Source of the DNA: Gammaproteobacteria bacterium | GTDB taxonomy: Bacteria > Pseudomonadota > Gammaproteobacteria > Pseudomonadales > Azotimanducaceae_A | Direction: 5' to 3' | Length of the DNA: 64,000 nt | Assembly: GCA_012960755.1 (NCBI GenBank) | Contig: DUAT01000036.1 | Span: forward strand, 1 to 64,000 | In this document: piece by piece, positions 42,522-51,609 of the stretch | Numbering within the stretch: the first letter of the stretch is position 1 | How the letters are laid out: each line of letters begins with the position of its first letter | The notes under the pieces: generated by a model | Seen by the model: the letters and a program-made list of their open reading frames with translations, nothing else | What the model was told of the DNA's origin: nothing | Databases searched by the model: none | Translations under genes and position numbers: made by a program

Positions 42522-43525
42522 TGAAGCAACGACGTGAGATAGAAGGTGTAAGCCTGGCTTTCCTGGATGTGATCAGCTGCGGTTTTGGTGCCATCATTTT
42601 GATGCTGGTGCTGACGAAGGTATTCGAGCCGGTAATTCTGGAAGACACCATTGAGAACCTGGAAGGCTATCTTGCTGCCCTGCAGGAGGACATTTTCGAC
42701 ATCCGGGGCGAAACCCGGGACCTCAATCGTGAAATGATAAGAAAGGAGGACCGCAAAAAAGAGGAAATCCAGCGCCTTTCAAAGTTACAGCAAAGTTTGC
42801 AGGCGCTGAATAACCAGTTTGAAAACACCTCTGACAAAACCAAAATAGACAACCTCATTCTCGGCCGCCTGGCTAAAGCCAAACAGTCCCTGACGGAAGA
42901 AATGCAGCGCTTGCTGGCGGATTTCCAAAAGGATATTGACGATGACACAATCGGCGGTATTCCTGTAGACAGTGAATACCTGATTTTCATCGTCGACACA
43001 TCCGGCAGTATGAAACAGTTTGCCTGGCCCCGCCTGGTCCAGCAGGTAGAAGAAACCCTGGCGGTCTATCCTCGCCTCAAAGGCATACAGGTGATGAACG
43101 ACATGGGGAATTTCATGTTCAGTCAGTACGCCAATGACTGGATTCCGGATACCCAGGCCCGACGGCGAGCCATTCTGGACAGGCTTAAGAACTGGGATAC
43201 ATTTAGCAACTCAAGTCCCGTTGAAGGCATTACCAAGGCAATCTCCACCTTCTATCGGCCGGACCGAAAAATCAGCCTTTACGTGCTGGGGGATGAGTTC
43301 TCTGGAAGATCAATTCAGCGGGTGGTAAGCCTGGTGGACCAGATCAATCGCGTAGGCAGGGATGGTAAGCGGCTCGTTCGAATTCATGCAATCGGTTTTC
43401 CCGTAATATTCTCACAACCGGTGCAGTTTCAAGCTACAGGGATCAGGTTTGCAATATTGATGAGAGAACTCTGCGCACGAAACGGCGGCACCTTCGTCGC
43501 GCTGAACGATTACCGAATTCTGTAA
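42521..43525 (+). CDS. vWA protein with MotB/ExbD-like N-terminal helix (copy 2)
   Basis: A 334-residue paralogue with the same plan: VSLAFLDVISCGFGAIILML (Asp16 at the same position and the same Ser-Cys-Gly-Phe-Gly-Ala run), a coiled coil (~45-130), and a vWA domain with MIDAS DTSGS (Asp159, Ser161, Ser163), SPVEGITKAISTFY and LYVLGDEFSGRS. The two copies are diverged outside the helix, so they may form a heterodimer. It closes the operon; a 12-bp perfect hairpin follows before the convergent DUF4139 gene. Confidence 0.87.
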   Translation: MKQRREIEGVSLAFLDVISCGFGAIILMLVLTKVFEPVILEDTIENLEGYLAALQEDIFDIRGETRDLNREMIRKEDRKKEEIQRLSKLQQSLQALNNQFENTSDKTKIDNLILGRLAKAKQSLTEEMQRLLADFQKDIDDDTIGGIPVDSEYLIFIVDTSGSMKQFAWPRLVQQVEETLAVYPRLKGIQVMNDMGNFMFSQYANDWIPDTQARRRAILDRLKNWDTFSNSSPVEGITKAISTFYRPDRKISLYVLGDEFSGRSIQRVVSLVDQINRVGRDGKRLVRIHAIGFPVIFSQPVQFQATGIRFAILMRELCARNGGTFVALNDYRIL

Positions 43526-43589
43526 CCTGCGCGAGAAGTAAATCTCAATGCCGAATTGTGCTGCCAGGGGCTTTCTCAGCAGCCTGCTC

Positions 43590-43636
43590 GGGAACCTCTG
43601 ACTGGTGCGGCATACCTACCTCAATCAGAGGTTCCC
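43590..43636. terminator. Bidirectional hairpin, copy E of the GGGAACCT repeat
   Basis: GGGAACCTCTGA (43590-43601) and TCAGAGGTTCCC (43625-43636) form a perfect 12-bp inverted repeat with a 23-base loop. It lies between the end of the vWA operon and the end of the convergent DUF4139 gene, so it can serve both. It is the longest stem among the copies at 11395, 14391 and 17900. Confidence 0.7.
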
Positions 43637-45039
43637 TAAAATTGGGTCTGCACCCGATATGATATTGTTTTGTGACCTTCTGCAGGAATCTTAATACGAT
43701 ACTCCTGGGTTCTGCTATCCACGGACCTGCCCGGCTCACTCTGCTCAATGATTCGCCAGTCTCCGGGCATCTTTTCATGCACAATAATTTCAACTTGTTC
43801 TTTTTTACTATTGTGAACTTCTATTTCGTAACTGGCCTCAACGAGCCGTTCCTGCAGACGCCTGAATGTAAGCTGTTTTCTATGTGCGGTAATGTCAAAC
43901 GCCCGACCCAGGTTTAATTTAATATCCTGCCCCACCGGTGTATGGCTTGCGGTATCTTCCCCAATGAATTGCAGCGCGCCCGACCGGTCTTGCAGGTACA
44001 CGCGAATGATACCCGCGGGCAGCGGAACACCCAGTTGGTTTTTCCTGCTGTTCTCAAATGAAATCCTGACCTCAACTTTCCTTTTCTCGACGTCGGGCAA
44101 TTGATAATTTTGATTCTGTGAAGTCAGGTGATAACTCTTCACATAGCTGACCCCCCCTGAGCCCAGAAACCTGATCTGCTTCTTCTCGTTATTCTTCAGG
44201 TCAGTTTCCCCGGGCAACTCGTATTTGTGATACTCAAAAACTGCTTCGGTGGCCATTGATGCAGTATCTGCCATCATCAGGGATTCGCGGCGACGAGATT
44301 GGGCCACGGGTTGTGGCGTTACCCGGTTTATATCACCAGCTACCAGCTGAATACTGACCCCATCGAATTTCACTCCCGTGTGGTTATCAACGGTCACCCA
44401 GGAAGCCAGCGCCAATTGTTGGTCTTTTTGGTTAAGGGTTAGAACATAGTCCGCCTGCCAACGCAGGTTGCCGGTCAGGTAACTGGTTTCGATGGACTGG
44501 GATCCTTGCAACTGGCTGTTCAACAGCCACACCAGCGATGGCGATAAGTTGAGATCTTCCGGCACATCATGCAGGGAAACAGTTCCCTCTGGAGATATTT
44601 CGACCTCGCCATCAAAATCGACTATCTCCGGGTCTGTGGATAGCAATACCCCGTGCCGGGACACTCTTTCGTAAGCGGAACCTTGCAATCGAGTCTGGCT
44701 ATAATTTACTTTTCGACCAATGTAAGCGTCGAGTAACGTATCCCTGTTAAGCAAAAGATACCGATAATTCTGCTCCAGAATTTCCAATTTATCGCCGTTG
44801 CCTGTGGAACGGGATACCACTGATGTGGGCTCCAACGAGCCGGGGACATCCTGGTACTCAAGTTCTACCAGGCCCTTGGGAAGTACCACTTCCCGCACTT
44901 CCTGCACCAGTGCAAAATTGTTGTATATCATCAGGGACACGGACGTCTGGCTATCTCGACCGAGTACAACATATTCGGGTGAACCGTCAGAATTTATCGA
45001 CAGGCTGACAAGAGCCAGATATAACCAGCAGCGAACCAT
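43636..45039 (-). CDS. DUF4139-domain secreted protein
   Basis: A 467-residue exported protein. I prefer ATG 45039 (MVRCWLYLALVSLSIN signal peptide) to TTG 45048, which overlaps the stop of the upstream gene. An N-terminal beta region (SLMIYNNFALVQEVREVVLP, LEYQDVPGSLEPTSVVSR) leads into DUF4139 proper: GNLRWQADYVLTLNQKDQQL, DNHTGVKFDGVSIQLVAGDI, VPLPAGIIRVYLQDRSGAL and YEIEVHNSKKEQVEIIVHEK. The family is common in Proteobacteria and has no settled role. It follows the TIGR03084-like gene by six bases on the same strand and converges on the operon. Confidence 0.9.
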   Translation of the reverse strand: MVRCWLYLALVSLSINSDGSPEYVVLGRDSQTSVSLMIYNNFALVQEVREVVLPKGLVELEYQDVPGSLEPTSVVSRSTGNGDKLEILEQNYRYLLLNRDTLLDAYIGRKVNYSQTRLQGSAYERVSRHGVLLSTDPEIVDFDGEVEISPEGTVSLHDVPEDLNLSPSLVWLLNSQLQGSQSIETSYLTGNLRWQADYVLTLNQKDQQLALASWVTVDNHTGVKFDGVSIQLVAGDINRVTPQPVAQSRRRESLMMADTASMATEAVFEYHKYELPGETDLKNNEKKQIRFLGSGGVSYVKSYHLTSQNQNYQLPDVEKRKVEVRISFENSRKNQLGVPLPAGIIRVYLQDRSGALQFIGEDTASHTPVGQDIKLNLGRAFDITAHRKQLTFRRLQERLVEASYEIEVHNSKKEQVEIIVHEKMPGDWRIIEQSEPGRSVDSRTQEYRIKIPAEGHKTISYRVQTQF

Positions 45040-45044
45040 GGTTA

Positions 45045-45818
45045 TCAAAAGTTCGCAATTCGTTTGCCCGGTTCAGGCGGATCTTCCGGTGGACCGGCAA
45101 AGCACTGCGCAATTGCCATCCACGTTTGTGCTGCTTCGCCAATCACCTTCAAGTCAACATCTTGGATGTTTCTGCCCTGGGTCACGACATGGCAAAATTC
45201 CACAGCATCCCCTTCAACCATGTTGTTCTCATCTGGCTCGTTGAATTCCCAGACGGCACCTGATGGAGAGACTAACTTCACATAAGGCGCAGGACCAGGG
45301 GTTTCACGTCCCCGATTGGTAAAGGTCCAGCCATAGGTCTTTACACCAATGACCGCAATGTTTTTTAATCGATCAGTGTTGTTGCGTTTTTTCCCCATAA
45401 GATCATAGATATCCTGCCCATGAGACCAGGTTTCCATTTGCCTCGCCGTGGTAAACATCATGACGCCCATATCAGGCCCGAACCAGGGCACTCGACGCTT
45501 TGGATCTGAATCCCCCAGCAATTCACACATTTGAGTAAAATAGTCCCACCATTGAGCCCGCAGGGCATCACCGGATTCGGGTATGCTTTCGGCATCCGTA
45601 AATCCTCGTCCACCACCGGTAATTAACGCCTTGAAACCCGCCGCATCTTTCAGGGACAAAACAGCCATCTTGTCAGACGCGTGCAGATGTCCAACTATCT
45701 TGTCGATGGACCAGTCTTTAAACGGCGTTGCCTGCTGCCAGTCTTCTGCAGACAGGGCCTTGAGTATTTGATGTAGTTCCTCGCCCTCTTCCAACAGGTC
45801 TTTCGCTTGCTGCAACAT
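45045..45818 (-). CDS. TIGR03084-like (maleylpyruvate-isomerase-fold) protein
   Basis: A 257-residue cytoplasmic protein. The N-terminal DinB-like four-helix part has LHQILKALSAEDWQQATPFK and KIVGHLHASDKMAV, the His-rich helix of mycothiol/maleylpyruvate-isomerase-like proteins; RQMETWSHGQDIYDLMGKKR adds the next metal-site helix. The C-terminal part is a small beta domain (VKLVSPSGAVWEFNEPDENN). Members of this family are metal-binding and poorly understood. Whether the organism uses a thiol cofactor cannot be told. Confidence 0.85.
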   Translation of the reverse strand: MLQQAKDLLEEGEELHQILKALSAEDWQQATPFKDWSIDKIVGHLHASDKMAVLSLKDAAGFKALITGGGRGFTDAESIPESGDALRAQWWDYFTQMCELLGDSDPKRRVPWFGPDMGVMMFTTARQMETWSHGQDIYDLMGKKRNNTDRLKNIAVIGVKTYGWTFTNRGRETPGPAPYVKLVSPSGAVWEFNEPDENNMVEGDAVEFCHVVTQGRNIQDVDLKVIGEAAQTWMAIAQCFAGPPEDPPEPGKRIANF

Positions 45819-45951
45819 CGCCGGGTTCGCTCCTTAACAGGTAAACAAGCCAGTAGTGTATCTGAATTATTCAACACGCGGCAATCTTATAGAATCCCGC
45901 TTTGCATCAGTTATACTTCGAGGCTCAAAAGTCAACGACGGGTGACAGGCA

Positions 45952-46797
45952 ATGGCAGCGGCTAACAATTATAATCGACAGACAGAAGACGTCGGAAACA
46001 TCCTTGCACTGGAGCATGTGAATTTCACCACCCCGGACCAGTCCCTGGCCACTTTTTTTTATGTCAACGGCCTCGGCTTTACCCGGGATCCATACGTGGA
46101 TTTCGGGCCTTTCAATGTCTGGATCAATGTCGGTAACCAACAATTCCATTTGCCTACAGGTAAACCGCAGGTTTTGCGAGGACATGTCGGACTATATGTT
46201 CCGGACCTGGAAGGTCTGGCGCAACGACTTGATCGTATTGGTCGTCGATTAGCCGATACCCGGTTTGAATACCAGGTTCGAAAGCAGCATATTCTCGTCA
46301 CCTGTCCCTGGGGTAACAAGATCAAGTGTTTCGCCGGTAGTAAAAACATGAGACTTGGCATGGCTTATGTAGAGCTCGATGTTCCAACAGAAAATATTCC
46401 CGGCATCGCCAGGTTTTATCAGCAGATATTTGGTTCGCCGGTCACAATGGGTAAAAATACCTGTGAGGTAGCCATTGGCAGGGAACAGGTCCTGCGTTTT
46501 AAAGGTTCCCGAAAGCTGCCGGAGTACGACGGCCATCATATCGCCATATACACCGTGGACTTTTCTTCGCCCTATGAGCAGCTGAAGAAACGAAAGCTGA
46601 TAATAGAGGAATCAGATCAACATCAATATCGCTTTAGCCGAATTGTAGACCCTGACTCAGGAGACTTCCTGTTCGAACTGGAACACGAAGTACGCAGCCT
46701 CAGGCATCCAATGTTTAGCAGAAAACTGGTGAATCGCAATGCCAACCAGTCGTTCTTCAACTATGTTCAGGGTCGGGACGCTTACTACCCCAATTAA
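45952..46797 (+). CDS. Two-domain VOC-family protein
   Basis: A 281-residue protein with two VOC modules. The first has ILALEHVNFTTPDQSLATFF, the strand VNVGNQQFHLPTGKPQVLRG and HVGLYVPDLEGL; the second has MRLGMAYVELDVPTENIPGI, VAIGREQVLRFKGSR and GHHIAIYTVDFSSP ending in a FLFELEHEVRSL strand. Two repeats in one chain are usual in extradiol dioxygenase-like and bleomycin-resistance-like proteins. The substrate is unknown. It diverges from the TIGR03084-like gene and converges on the MFS gene. Confidence 0.88.
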   Translation: MAAANNYNRQTEDVGNILALEHVNFTTPDQSLATFFYVNGLGFTRDPYVDFGPFNVWINVGNQQFHLPTGKPQVLRGHVGLYVPDLEGLAQRLDRIGRRLADTRFEYQVRKQHILVTCPWGNKIKCFAGSKNMRLGMAYVELDVPTENIPGIARFYQQIFGSPVTMGKNTCEVAIGREQVLRFKGSRKLPEYDGHHIAIYTVDFSSPYEQLKKRKLIIEESDQHQYRFSRIVDPDSGDFLFELEHEVRSLRHPMFSRKLVNRNANQSFFNYVQGRDAYYPN

Positions 46798-46803
46798 ACA
46801 GCA

Positions 46804-48027
46804 CTACTGGAGTCTCGTCATCATTCGAACATCGCGGACGGTGAGTACCGCCATAGTCGGTAGGATCACCGTCAACGCCGCGATAAACAAGGTTGTGCGG
46901 AAACCCAGCAATTCAAACAAAACCCCTGCCACCACTATACCGATAGGCGCCAATACAATGGAACCCAGGTGGTCATACGCACTCACCCGGGACAGCATAT
47001 CTGGTGGAATCTGCCGCTGCAAAGTCGTATACCAGATTACTGCGAACAGTTGCCCGGCTACCCCTTCAACGAATGCGGCCACGGCCACCACGTAAACCGG
47101 TAACAAAAACGCCAGAGTCAATGGAACACCTGTAAACAGGAAAACCAGGCAGGTAGCAAACCGCATCGGGTACCTGGGACTCACTTTTAGCGCCAGCAGG
47201 CCACCGAACAAGGTTCCAACACCGAAGCTACCCGCAATGAAGCCCCAATCAACTGCACCGGACATATGATCACGGGTAACTGCAGGCCCCACCAGTCCAA
47301 ACACACTTTGCATAGCCGCTACCACCAATGAGAATTGCAGGACGATCACCCACAACCAGGTGTGGGAGGTAAATTCTCTCCATCCAAGCTGCAGATCCTG
47401 CATCATCGACGCCTTGTCGGGCTGGACTTGTCGCATCGGATTAAGCATGAATACCAGCAATGCAGACAAGCCGAACGAGACGGCATCGATCATTAAGGTG
47501 ACACCGGCTCCAAAGACAGCAACAAGGATGCCACCTAAGGCTGCGCCGCCAGCTACAGCACCATTGCGGGCTGTTCCCAACAGTGCGTTGGCAGCCTGCA
47601 GGTCTTCTCGATCGACCAGTTGAATTATCAATCCTGTCGCAGCGGGTGCGTTTAACGCCATCGCGACACCATTGACCAACATAAGCAATGTCAGCCAGAG
47701 CACCGTGGCCTGATCCGTCAGGAACAAAATCGCAATAGCGAACTGGGACACCATGGCAAGTGTTTCAGCGATTACAATAATGTATTGCCTCGAGGTCCTG
47801 TCTGCCAGCACACCACCAAACAGCATCACGACAATCGAGGCGAGGGTGGGTGCGGCGATCACGATGGCGGCATCCCGGGTTGATCCGGTCAACTCGAGAA
47901 CGCCGAACGCCATGGCAATGGGCGCCATAGCAGTACCGGTGTAGGAAATCAGGTAAGCAACAAATAACTTGCCGATGTCCGGTTGGCGTAATAATCTCAG
48001 CCCGGTCTGGAAACTGGCATCCGCCAA
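46804..48027 (-). CDS. MFS transporter, DHA3-like
   Basis: A 407-residue inner-membrane protein with about twelve hydrophobic segments. FGGVLADRTSRQYIIVIAET carries the signature loop after helix 2 (GxLxDRxxRR type), and LQAANALLGTARNGAVAGGA and the second-half motif KVSPRYPMRF are in place. The pattern fits the enterobactin-exporter/macrolide-efflux-like (DHA3) group. It is likely an efflux pump. It lies 16 bases downstream of the IorB-like gene on the same strand, so it may be co-transcribed with the oxidoreductase. Confidence 0.88.
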   Translation of the reverse strand: MADASFQTGLRLLRQPDIGKLFVAYLISYTGTAMAPIAMAFGVLELTGSTRDAAIVIAAPTLASIVVMLFGGVLADRTSRQYIIVIAETLAMVSQFAIAILFLTDQATVLWLTLLMLVNGVAMALNAPAATGLIIQLVDREDLQAANALLGTARNGAVAGGAALGGILVAVFGAGVTLMIDAVSFGLSALLVFMLNPMRQVQPDKASMMQDLQLGWREFTSHTWLWVIVLQFSLVVAAMQSVFGLVGPAVTRDHMSGAVDWGFIAGSFGVGTLFGGLLALKVSPRYPMRFATCLVFLFTGVPLTLAFLLPVYVVAVAAFVEGVAGQLFAVIWYTTLQRQIPPDMLSRVSAYDHLGSIVLAPIGIVVAGVLFELLGFRTTLFIAALTVILPTMAVLTVRDVRMMTRLQ

Positions 48028-48043
48028 GTCATTATGTCCTCAG

Positions 48044-50344
48044 CTAACCGGACAATGCCTTTAGCACAGCATCCGGAGTGATTGGAAGGTGCCTGACTCG
48101 TGCACCTACCGCAGTGAAAATCGCGTTGCCAATGGCCGGCCCAACCACCGTTGTTGCCGGTTCTCCCAGCCCAACCGACTGGTAGTCACTTTCTGCGAAT
48201 TCAATATCCAGTTCCGGCACATCAGCCATTCGAAGCGGTGTATAGCTGTCCAGGTTGGTATCCTTCACCTCACCATTTTCGAAATGAGTGCCTTCGTGCA
48301 GCGCCATACTGACCCCCCACAGCGCAGCACCTTCGGCTTGAGCCAAAGCACCATCCGGGTGAACAATGGATCCCGCATCGATGACCAGGGTGACTTTTTG
48401 CAACGTCACCTTACCGCTTTCCCGGTCAACATGTACCTGTGCCGCACAAGCACACCAGGTTGGCATCGCCCGTTCCTGACCAAAAGTGGTCGCAACACCC
48501 AACCCCGTATCGGCAGGAAGCGGCTGTCCCCAATTTACTTTTTTGCTAAGCCGTCTCAACACCTTATATAATCTGTTGGCGCCCCTGACTGAATCAGGCG
48601 CACTCCCTGCGTTGTTTCCCTTGCTGATCAAATATTGTAATCGAAACGCGACCGGATCTACGCCAATTTTAGTTGCCGCTTCATCCATGAAACTCTCCAG
48701 CGCCCAGTTCGTCCATCCAGGTGCCGCTGATCGCAACCATCCGGGTCGAAAGGTCTGACTGGCAAGATCATTGCTAATCGACCGCACCCGATGGGCACCC
48801 ACTGAATACCAGTGATCGGCGCCATTAATCGAAAAAGGATCAAATTTCTCACCATTTTTTCCTTCAACCATGATAAAAGGTGCCATGACCTCGGAGGGCC
48901 AGCCAGCAACGGCGTGATGCTGCATTCCGATGACCCTGCGTTTGCTGTCAAAGGCCATGCTCACTTTCTGCACTGACGCAGACCGGGGAGAATCGAACCT
49001 TGAATCATCTTCCCGGCTGAACACAACCTTGACGGGTTTCCCAAGCACTTTAGCAGCGAGCAGAGCAGGCACGCCATAATCACCATTCAGTCGGCGTCCA
49101 AAACCACCCCCCAACAGATAGGTGCGCATGATTATTTTATCTTCAGTTACACCAAGGGCAGCAGCAAACAATGGCAATGCCAGGGACTGCCACTGGTTGC
49201 CTGTGTGTAATTCCCAGATCCCATTTCTCTCCAGCGCGATTGCGTTGAGGGGCTCCAGTTGAAAGTGAAGTACTGTATTGGTTGTGTACGATTCCGTGAG
49301 CACAGAATCAGCCGACTTAAAGGCTGCATCAACATCTCCTTCTTCCACGACGATCGAGCCTTTACTGGACTCGATCAAATTCGCACCATACTCAAGGATT
49401 GCTGCTTCGGAAACACCCGCGGTGTCGCCAAGCTGCCAATCAACCTTGATTAAACGTTCCGCAGCAAGAGCAGCGTGATAAGAGTCTGCTATAACCAGGG
49501 CCCAGCCAGGTACCGTGCCCGACGGGTCATCCAGCGTGATCGTCTGCTGATACCCCTTGACTCCCCTGGCGAGACGGTCATCAATATTCTTTATGCTTGA
49601 ACCGTACCGGGTTGGCGGCAAAAGAGGCTTGGCAAAGACCATACCATCGTAAATCGCGTCGATACCATAAACAGCAGATCCCGTTGTCTTTTCGGGAATA
49701 TCAAGCCCCTGGCTCTCCTTACCGACGAGCTGCCTGTCTTGCGGTTTTTTTACTTGTATTTTTGCCAGTTCCTCTTCACTGAACTTTCGGGTCATATCAC
49801 CCTTTCTAACAATCTCCGCATAACTGACCGACTTGTTGCCTGAAATCACCTGGCTGCCGTTCGCCACGCATCGTAACGCGGTCGTTCCAAGAAGCTTCGC
49901 CCCTTCTTCAATCAATGTCTTGCGACCCGCTGCTCCAGCTCGACTTAACAGGTCGAAGTTGTGCCAGACTGACCAGCTGCCCCCGGTAACGCGATAACCA
50001 TACCTGGATTCTGAATCTACATAGTTGAGGCGAACATCTTCCCAATTCGCTTCCAACTCATCAGCAATAATCCTTGCCAAAGCAGTCCCAACATGCTGCC
50101 CCATTTCTGCCTCAGCAATATTGACTGTGATGAGCCCTTGCTGGTCAATGGTGTACCACACTGTGGGTTCAAATTCTTCATTCACCATGGCCCTGGCTCG
50201 ACCAGTCAGCAACAACGACGCTGGTACAAAAGCCAGGGTAAAACCAGTACTGGTAGCACTGATCACAAATCCCCGACGGGACAGCTTGTGCCGGTGATTT
50301 TCTGCACCTGCGGGTTGTGAAACGAGATGAGTAAATTTATTCAC
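48044..50344 (-). CDS. Molybdopterin-binding large subunit, IorB/aldehyde-oxidase type
   Basis: A 766-residue exported oxidoreductase subunit. I chose GTG 50344, which overlaps the small-subunit stop by eight bases; the longer frame to 50389 runs over the partner gene. A Tat signal is visible: KLSRRGFVISATSTGFTLAF. The Moco domain has AEMGQHVGTALARIIADELE, LLGGGFGRRLNGDYGVPALL and QAEGAALWGVSMALHEGTHF with GEPATTVVGPAIGNAIF near the end, as in isoquinoline 1-oxidoreductase beta subunits. Substrates of this family are N-heterocycles or aldehydes. No FAD subunit is adjacent, so electrons likely go to a cytochrome. Confidence 0.93.
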   Translation of the reverse strand: MNKFTHLVSQPAGAENHRHKLSRRGFVISATSTGFTLAFVPASLLLTGRARAMVNEEFEPTVWYTIDQQGLITVNIAEAEMGQHVGTALARIIADELEANWEDVRLNYVDSESRYGYRVTGGSWSVWHNFDLLSRAGAAGRKTLIEEGAKLLGTTALRCVANGSQVISGNKSVSYAEIVRKGDMTRKFSEEELAKIQVKKPQDRQLVGKESQGLDIPEKTTGSAVYGIDAIYDGMVFAKPLLPPTRYGSSIKNIDDRLARGVKGYQQTITLDDPSGTVPGWALVIADSYHAALAAERLIKVDWQLGDTAGVSEAAILEYGANLIESSKGSIVVEEGDVDAAFKSADSVLTESYTTNTVLHFQLEPLNAIALERNGIWELHTGNQWQSLALPLFAAALGVTEDKIIMRTYLLGGGFGRRLNGDYGVPALLAAKVLGKPVKVVFSREDDSRFDSPRSASVQKVSMAFDSKRRVIGMQHHAVAGWPSEVMAPFIMVEGKNGEKFDPFSINGADHWYSVGAHRVRSISNDLASQTFRPGWLRSAAPGWTNWALESFMDEAATKIGVDPVAFRLQYLISKGNNAGSAPDSVRGANRLYKVLRRLSKKVNWGQPLPADTGLGVATTFGQERAMPTWCACAAQVHVDRESGKVTLQKVTLVIDAGSIVHPDGALAQAEGAALWGVSMALHEGTHFENGEVKDTNLDSYTPLRMADVPELDIEFAESDYQSVGLGEPATTVVGPAIGNAIFTAVGARVRHLPITPDAVLKALSG

Positions 50345-50825
50345 TTTGCAACGCTTCGCTTCCTTGAAACTCAGCCGTCCCGGCAGCAATCCTGATTGCT
50401 TTCCGAATTCGCGTATAGGCCATACAGCGACACAAATTACCGTTCATCCCGGCATTTATTTCAGCATCCGACGGGTGAGGATTCACAGACAGCAGGCTCG
50501 CGGCTTGCATGATTTGCCCGGACTGACAATAACCACACTGAGGAGTCTGGGCTTCGACCCATGCTTTTTGCAGCGGGTGCTCACCTTGCTCATCCAGACC
50601 TTCAATGGTAGTTATGTTTTTAGATGCGACATCTCTCACCTTGGTAACGCAAGATCGCGCCGCCACACCGTCTATGTGAACAGTGCAGGCACCACACCCA
50701 CCAATCCCACACCCGAACTTGGTTCCCTTCAAGCCCAGTTCATCACGAATTACCCACAGCAATGGTGTTTCATCCGGAACATCTACCGCAACTGAACGTC
50801 CGTTGATCTTAAACGCTATAGACAC
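50337..50825 (-). CDS. [2Fe-2S] small subunit, IorA type
   Basis: A 162-residue iron-sulphur subunit. It has the plant-type cluster motif GTKFGCGIGGCGACTVHIDG followed by C in RSCVTKV, and the second cluster's GYCQSGQIMQAASLL and NLCRCMAYTRIRKAI. This is the usual small subunit of xanthine-oxidase-family enzymes, here paired with the Moco subunit directly downstream (eight-base overlap). It has no signal peptide, so it would be co-exported with the Tat-bearing partner. Confidence 0.95.
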   Translation of the reverse strand: MSIAFKINGRSVAVDVPDETPLLWVIRDELGLKGTKFGCGIGGCGACTVHIDGVAARSCVTKVRDVASKNITTIEGLDEQGEHPLQKAWVEAQTPQCGYCQSGQIMQAASLLSVNPHPSDAEINAGMNGNLCRCMAYTRIRKAIRIAAGTAEFQGSEALQSE

Positions 50826-50977
50826 TTTCTACCTCGTTTCCTGCAACTGACACACATTGCTTTAACCAGGTCATATTTTCAAGTTTTGATCCTTTTTCAA
50901 AACCAGTTTAGATGGCTGCGGTGCACCTCCCCCGTTCATCCTGTTAGAATACGCCACTTTTATGTTCAGGTAGTAGC

Positions 50978-51598
50978 ATGGCCAATCGAACCGACAAACG
51001 CACCGCGTTTGGAGTCAAGATCCTTAATTCCAACCACAAAGAAATTCGCCGTATCAAACGAGAAGGTCATGTCGCGGAACTCCACGGACACAAATTCTGG
51101 AACTCGAGTTTTTTAATAATGGATCACCTGAAAAAGAATCCGCCAAAAAAACGCCTGAAAGTGCTTGAGATCGGTTGCGGCTGGGGATTGCTCGGTATTT
51201 ATTGCGCCACGACATTCAACGCAAGGGTTACAGGCATTGATGCCGATAAGAATGTACTGGCTTTCCTCGACGTACATGCTGAGATTAATAAGGTTAAAGT
51301 TGAAGGAAAAAAAATGTCCTTTCAACAACTGTCTGTCGAGAAACTAAAGGGCTATGATCTGATAGTTGGGGCTGATGTTTGTTACTGGGACGAAATGACC
51401 AACATTCTGTTCAATCTTATTGGCCGGGCAAAAAAGGCCGGTGTAAAACAGATCATGATCTCAGATCCTTGCCGCCCACCGTTCACAGAGCTGGTTGAAA
51501 AATGCAATACTAAATACCCGGAAAGCGAGGTCGAGGTGGTCGAAAAATTCCTCAAACGCCCAGTGCATGCTTCCGGAGAGATCCTGATCGTCAGTTAG
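50978..51598 (+). CDS. Class I SAM-dependent methyltransferase
   Basis: A 206-residue cytoplasmic methyltransferase-like protein. Motif I is [18 protein letters not shown] (residues ~60-80), followed by [17 protein letters not shown] (acidic end of strand 2) and [17 protein letters not shown] (motif with Asp and Tyr typical of N-methyltransferases of the METTL21/EEF1A type). The lead-in [20 protein letters not shown] fits protein-lysine methyltransferase relatives. The substrate cannot be assigned. The next gene follows 11 bases after its stop, same strand. Confidence 0.87.
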   Translation: MANRTDKRTAFGVKILNSNHKEIRRIKREGHVAELHGHKFWNSSFLIMDHLKKNPPKKRLKVLEIGCGWGLLGIYCATTFNARVTGIDADKNVLAFLDVHAEINKVKVEGKKMSFQQLSVEKLKGYDLIVGADVCYWDEMTNILFNLIGRAKKAGVKQIMISDPCRPPFTELVEKCNTKYPESEVEVVEKFLKRPVHASGEILIVS

Positions 51599-51609
51599 GG
51601 AGACAGACA

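Noticed and set aside
39224..43525. Zorya-type anti-phage defence (MotA/MotB-like pair).
   Set aside because: The second component has a vWA domain and no OmpA-like domain, and no ZorC/ZorD-like nuclease or helicase is present.
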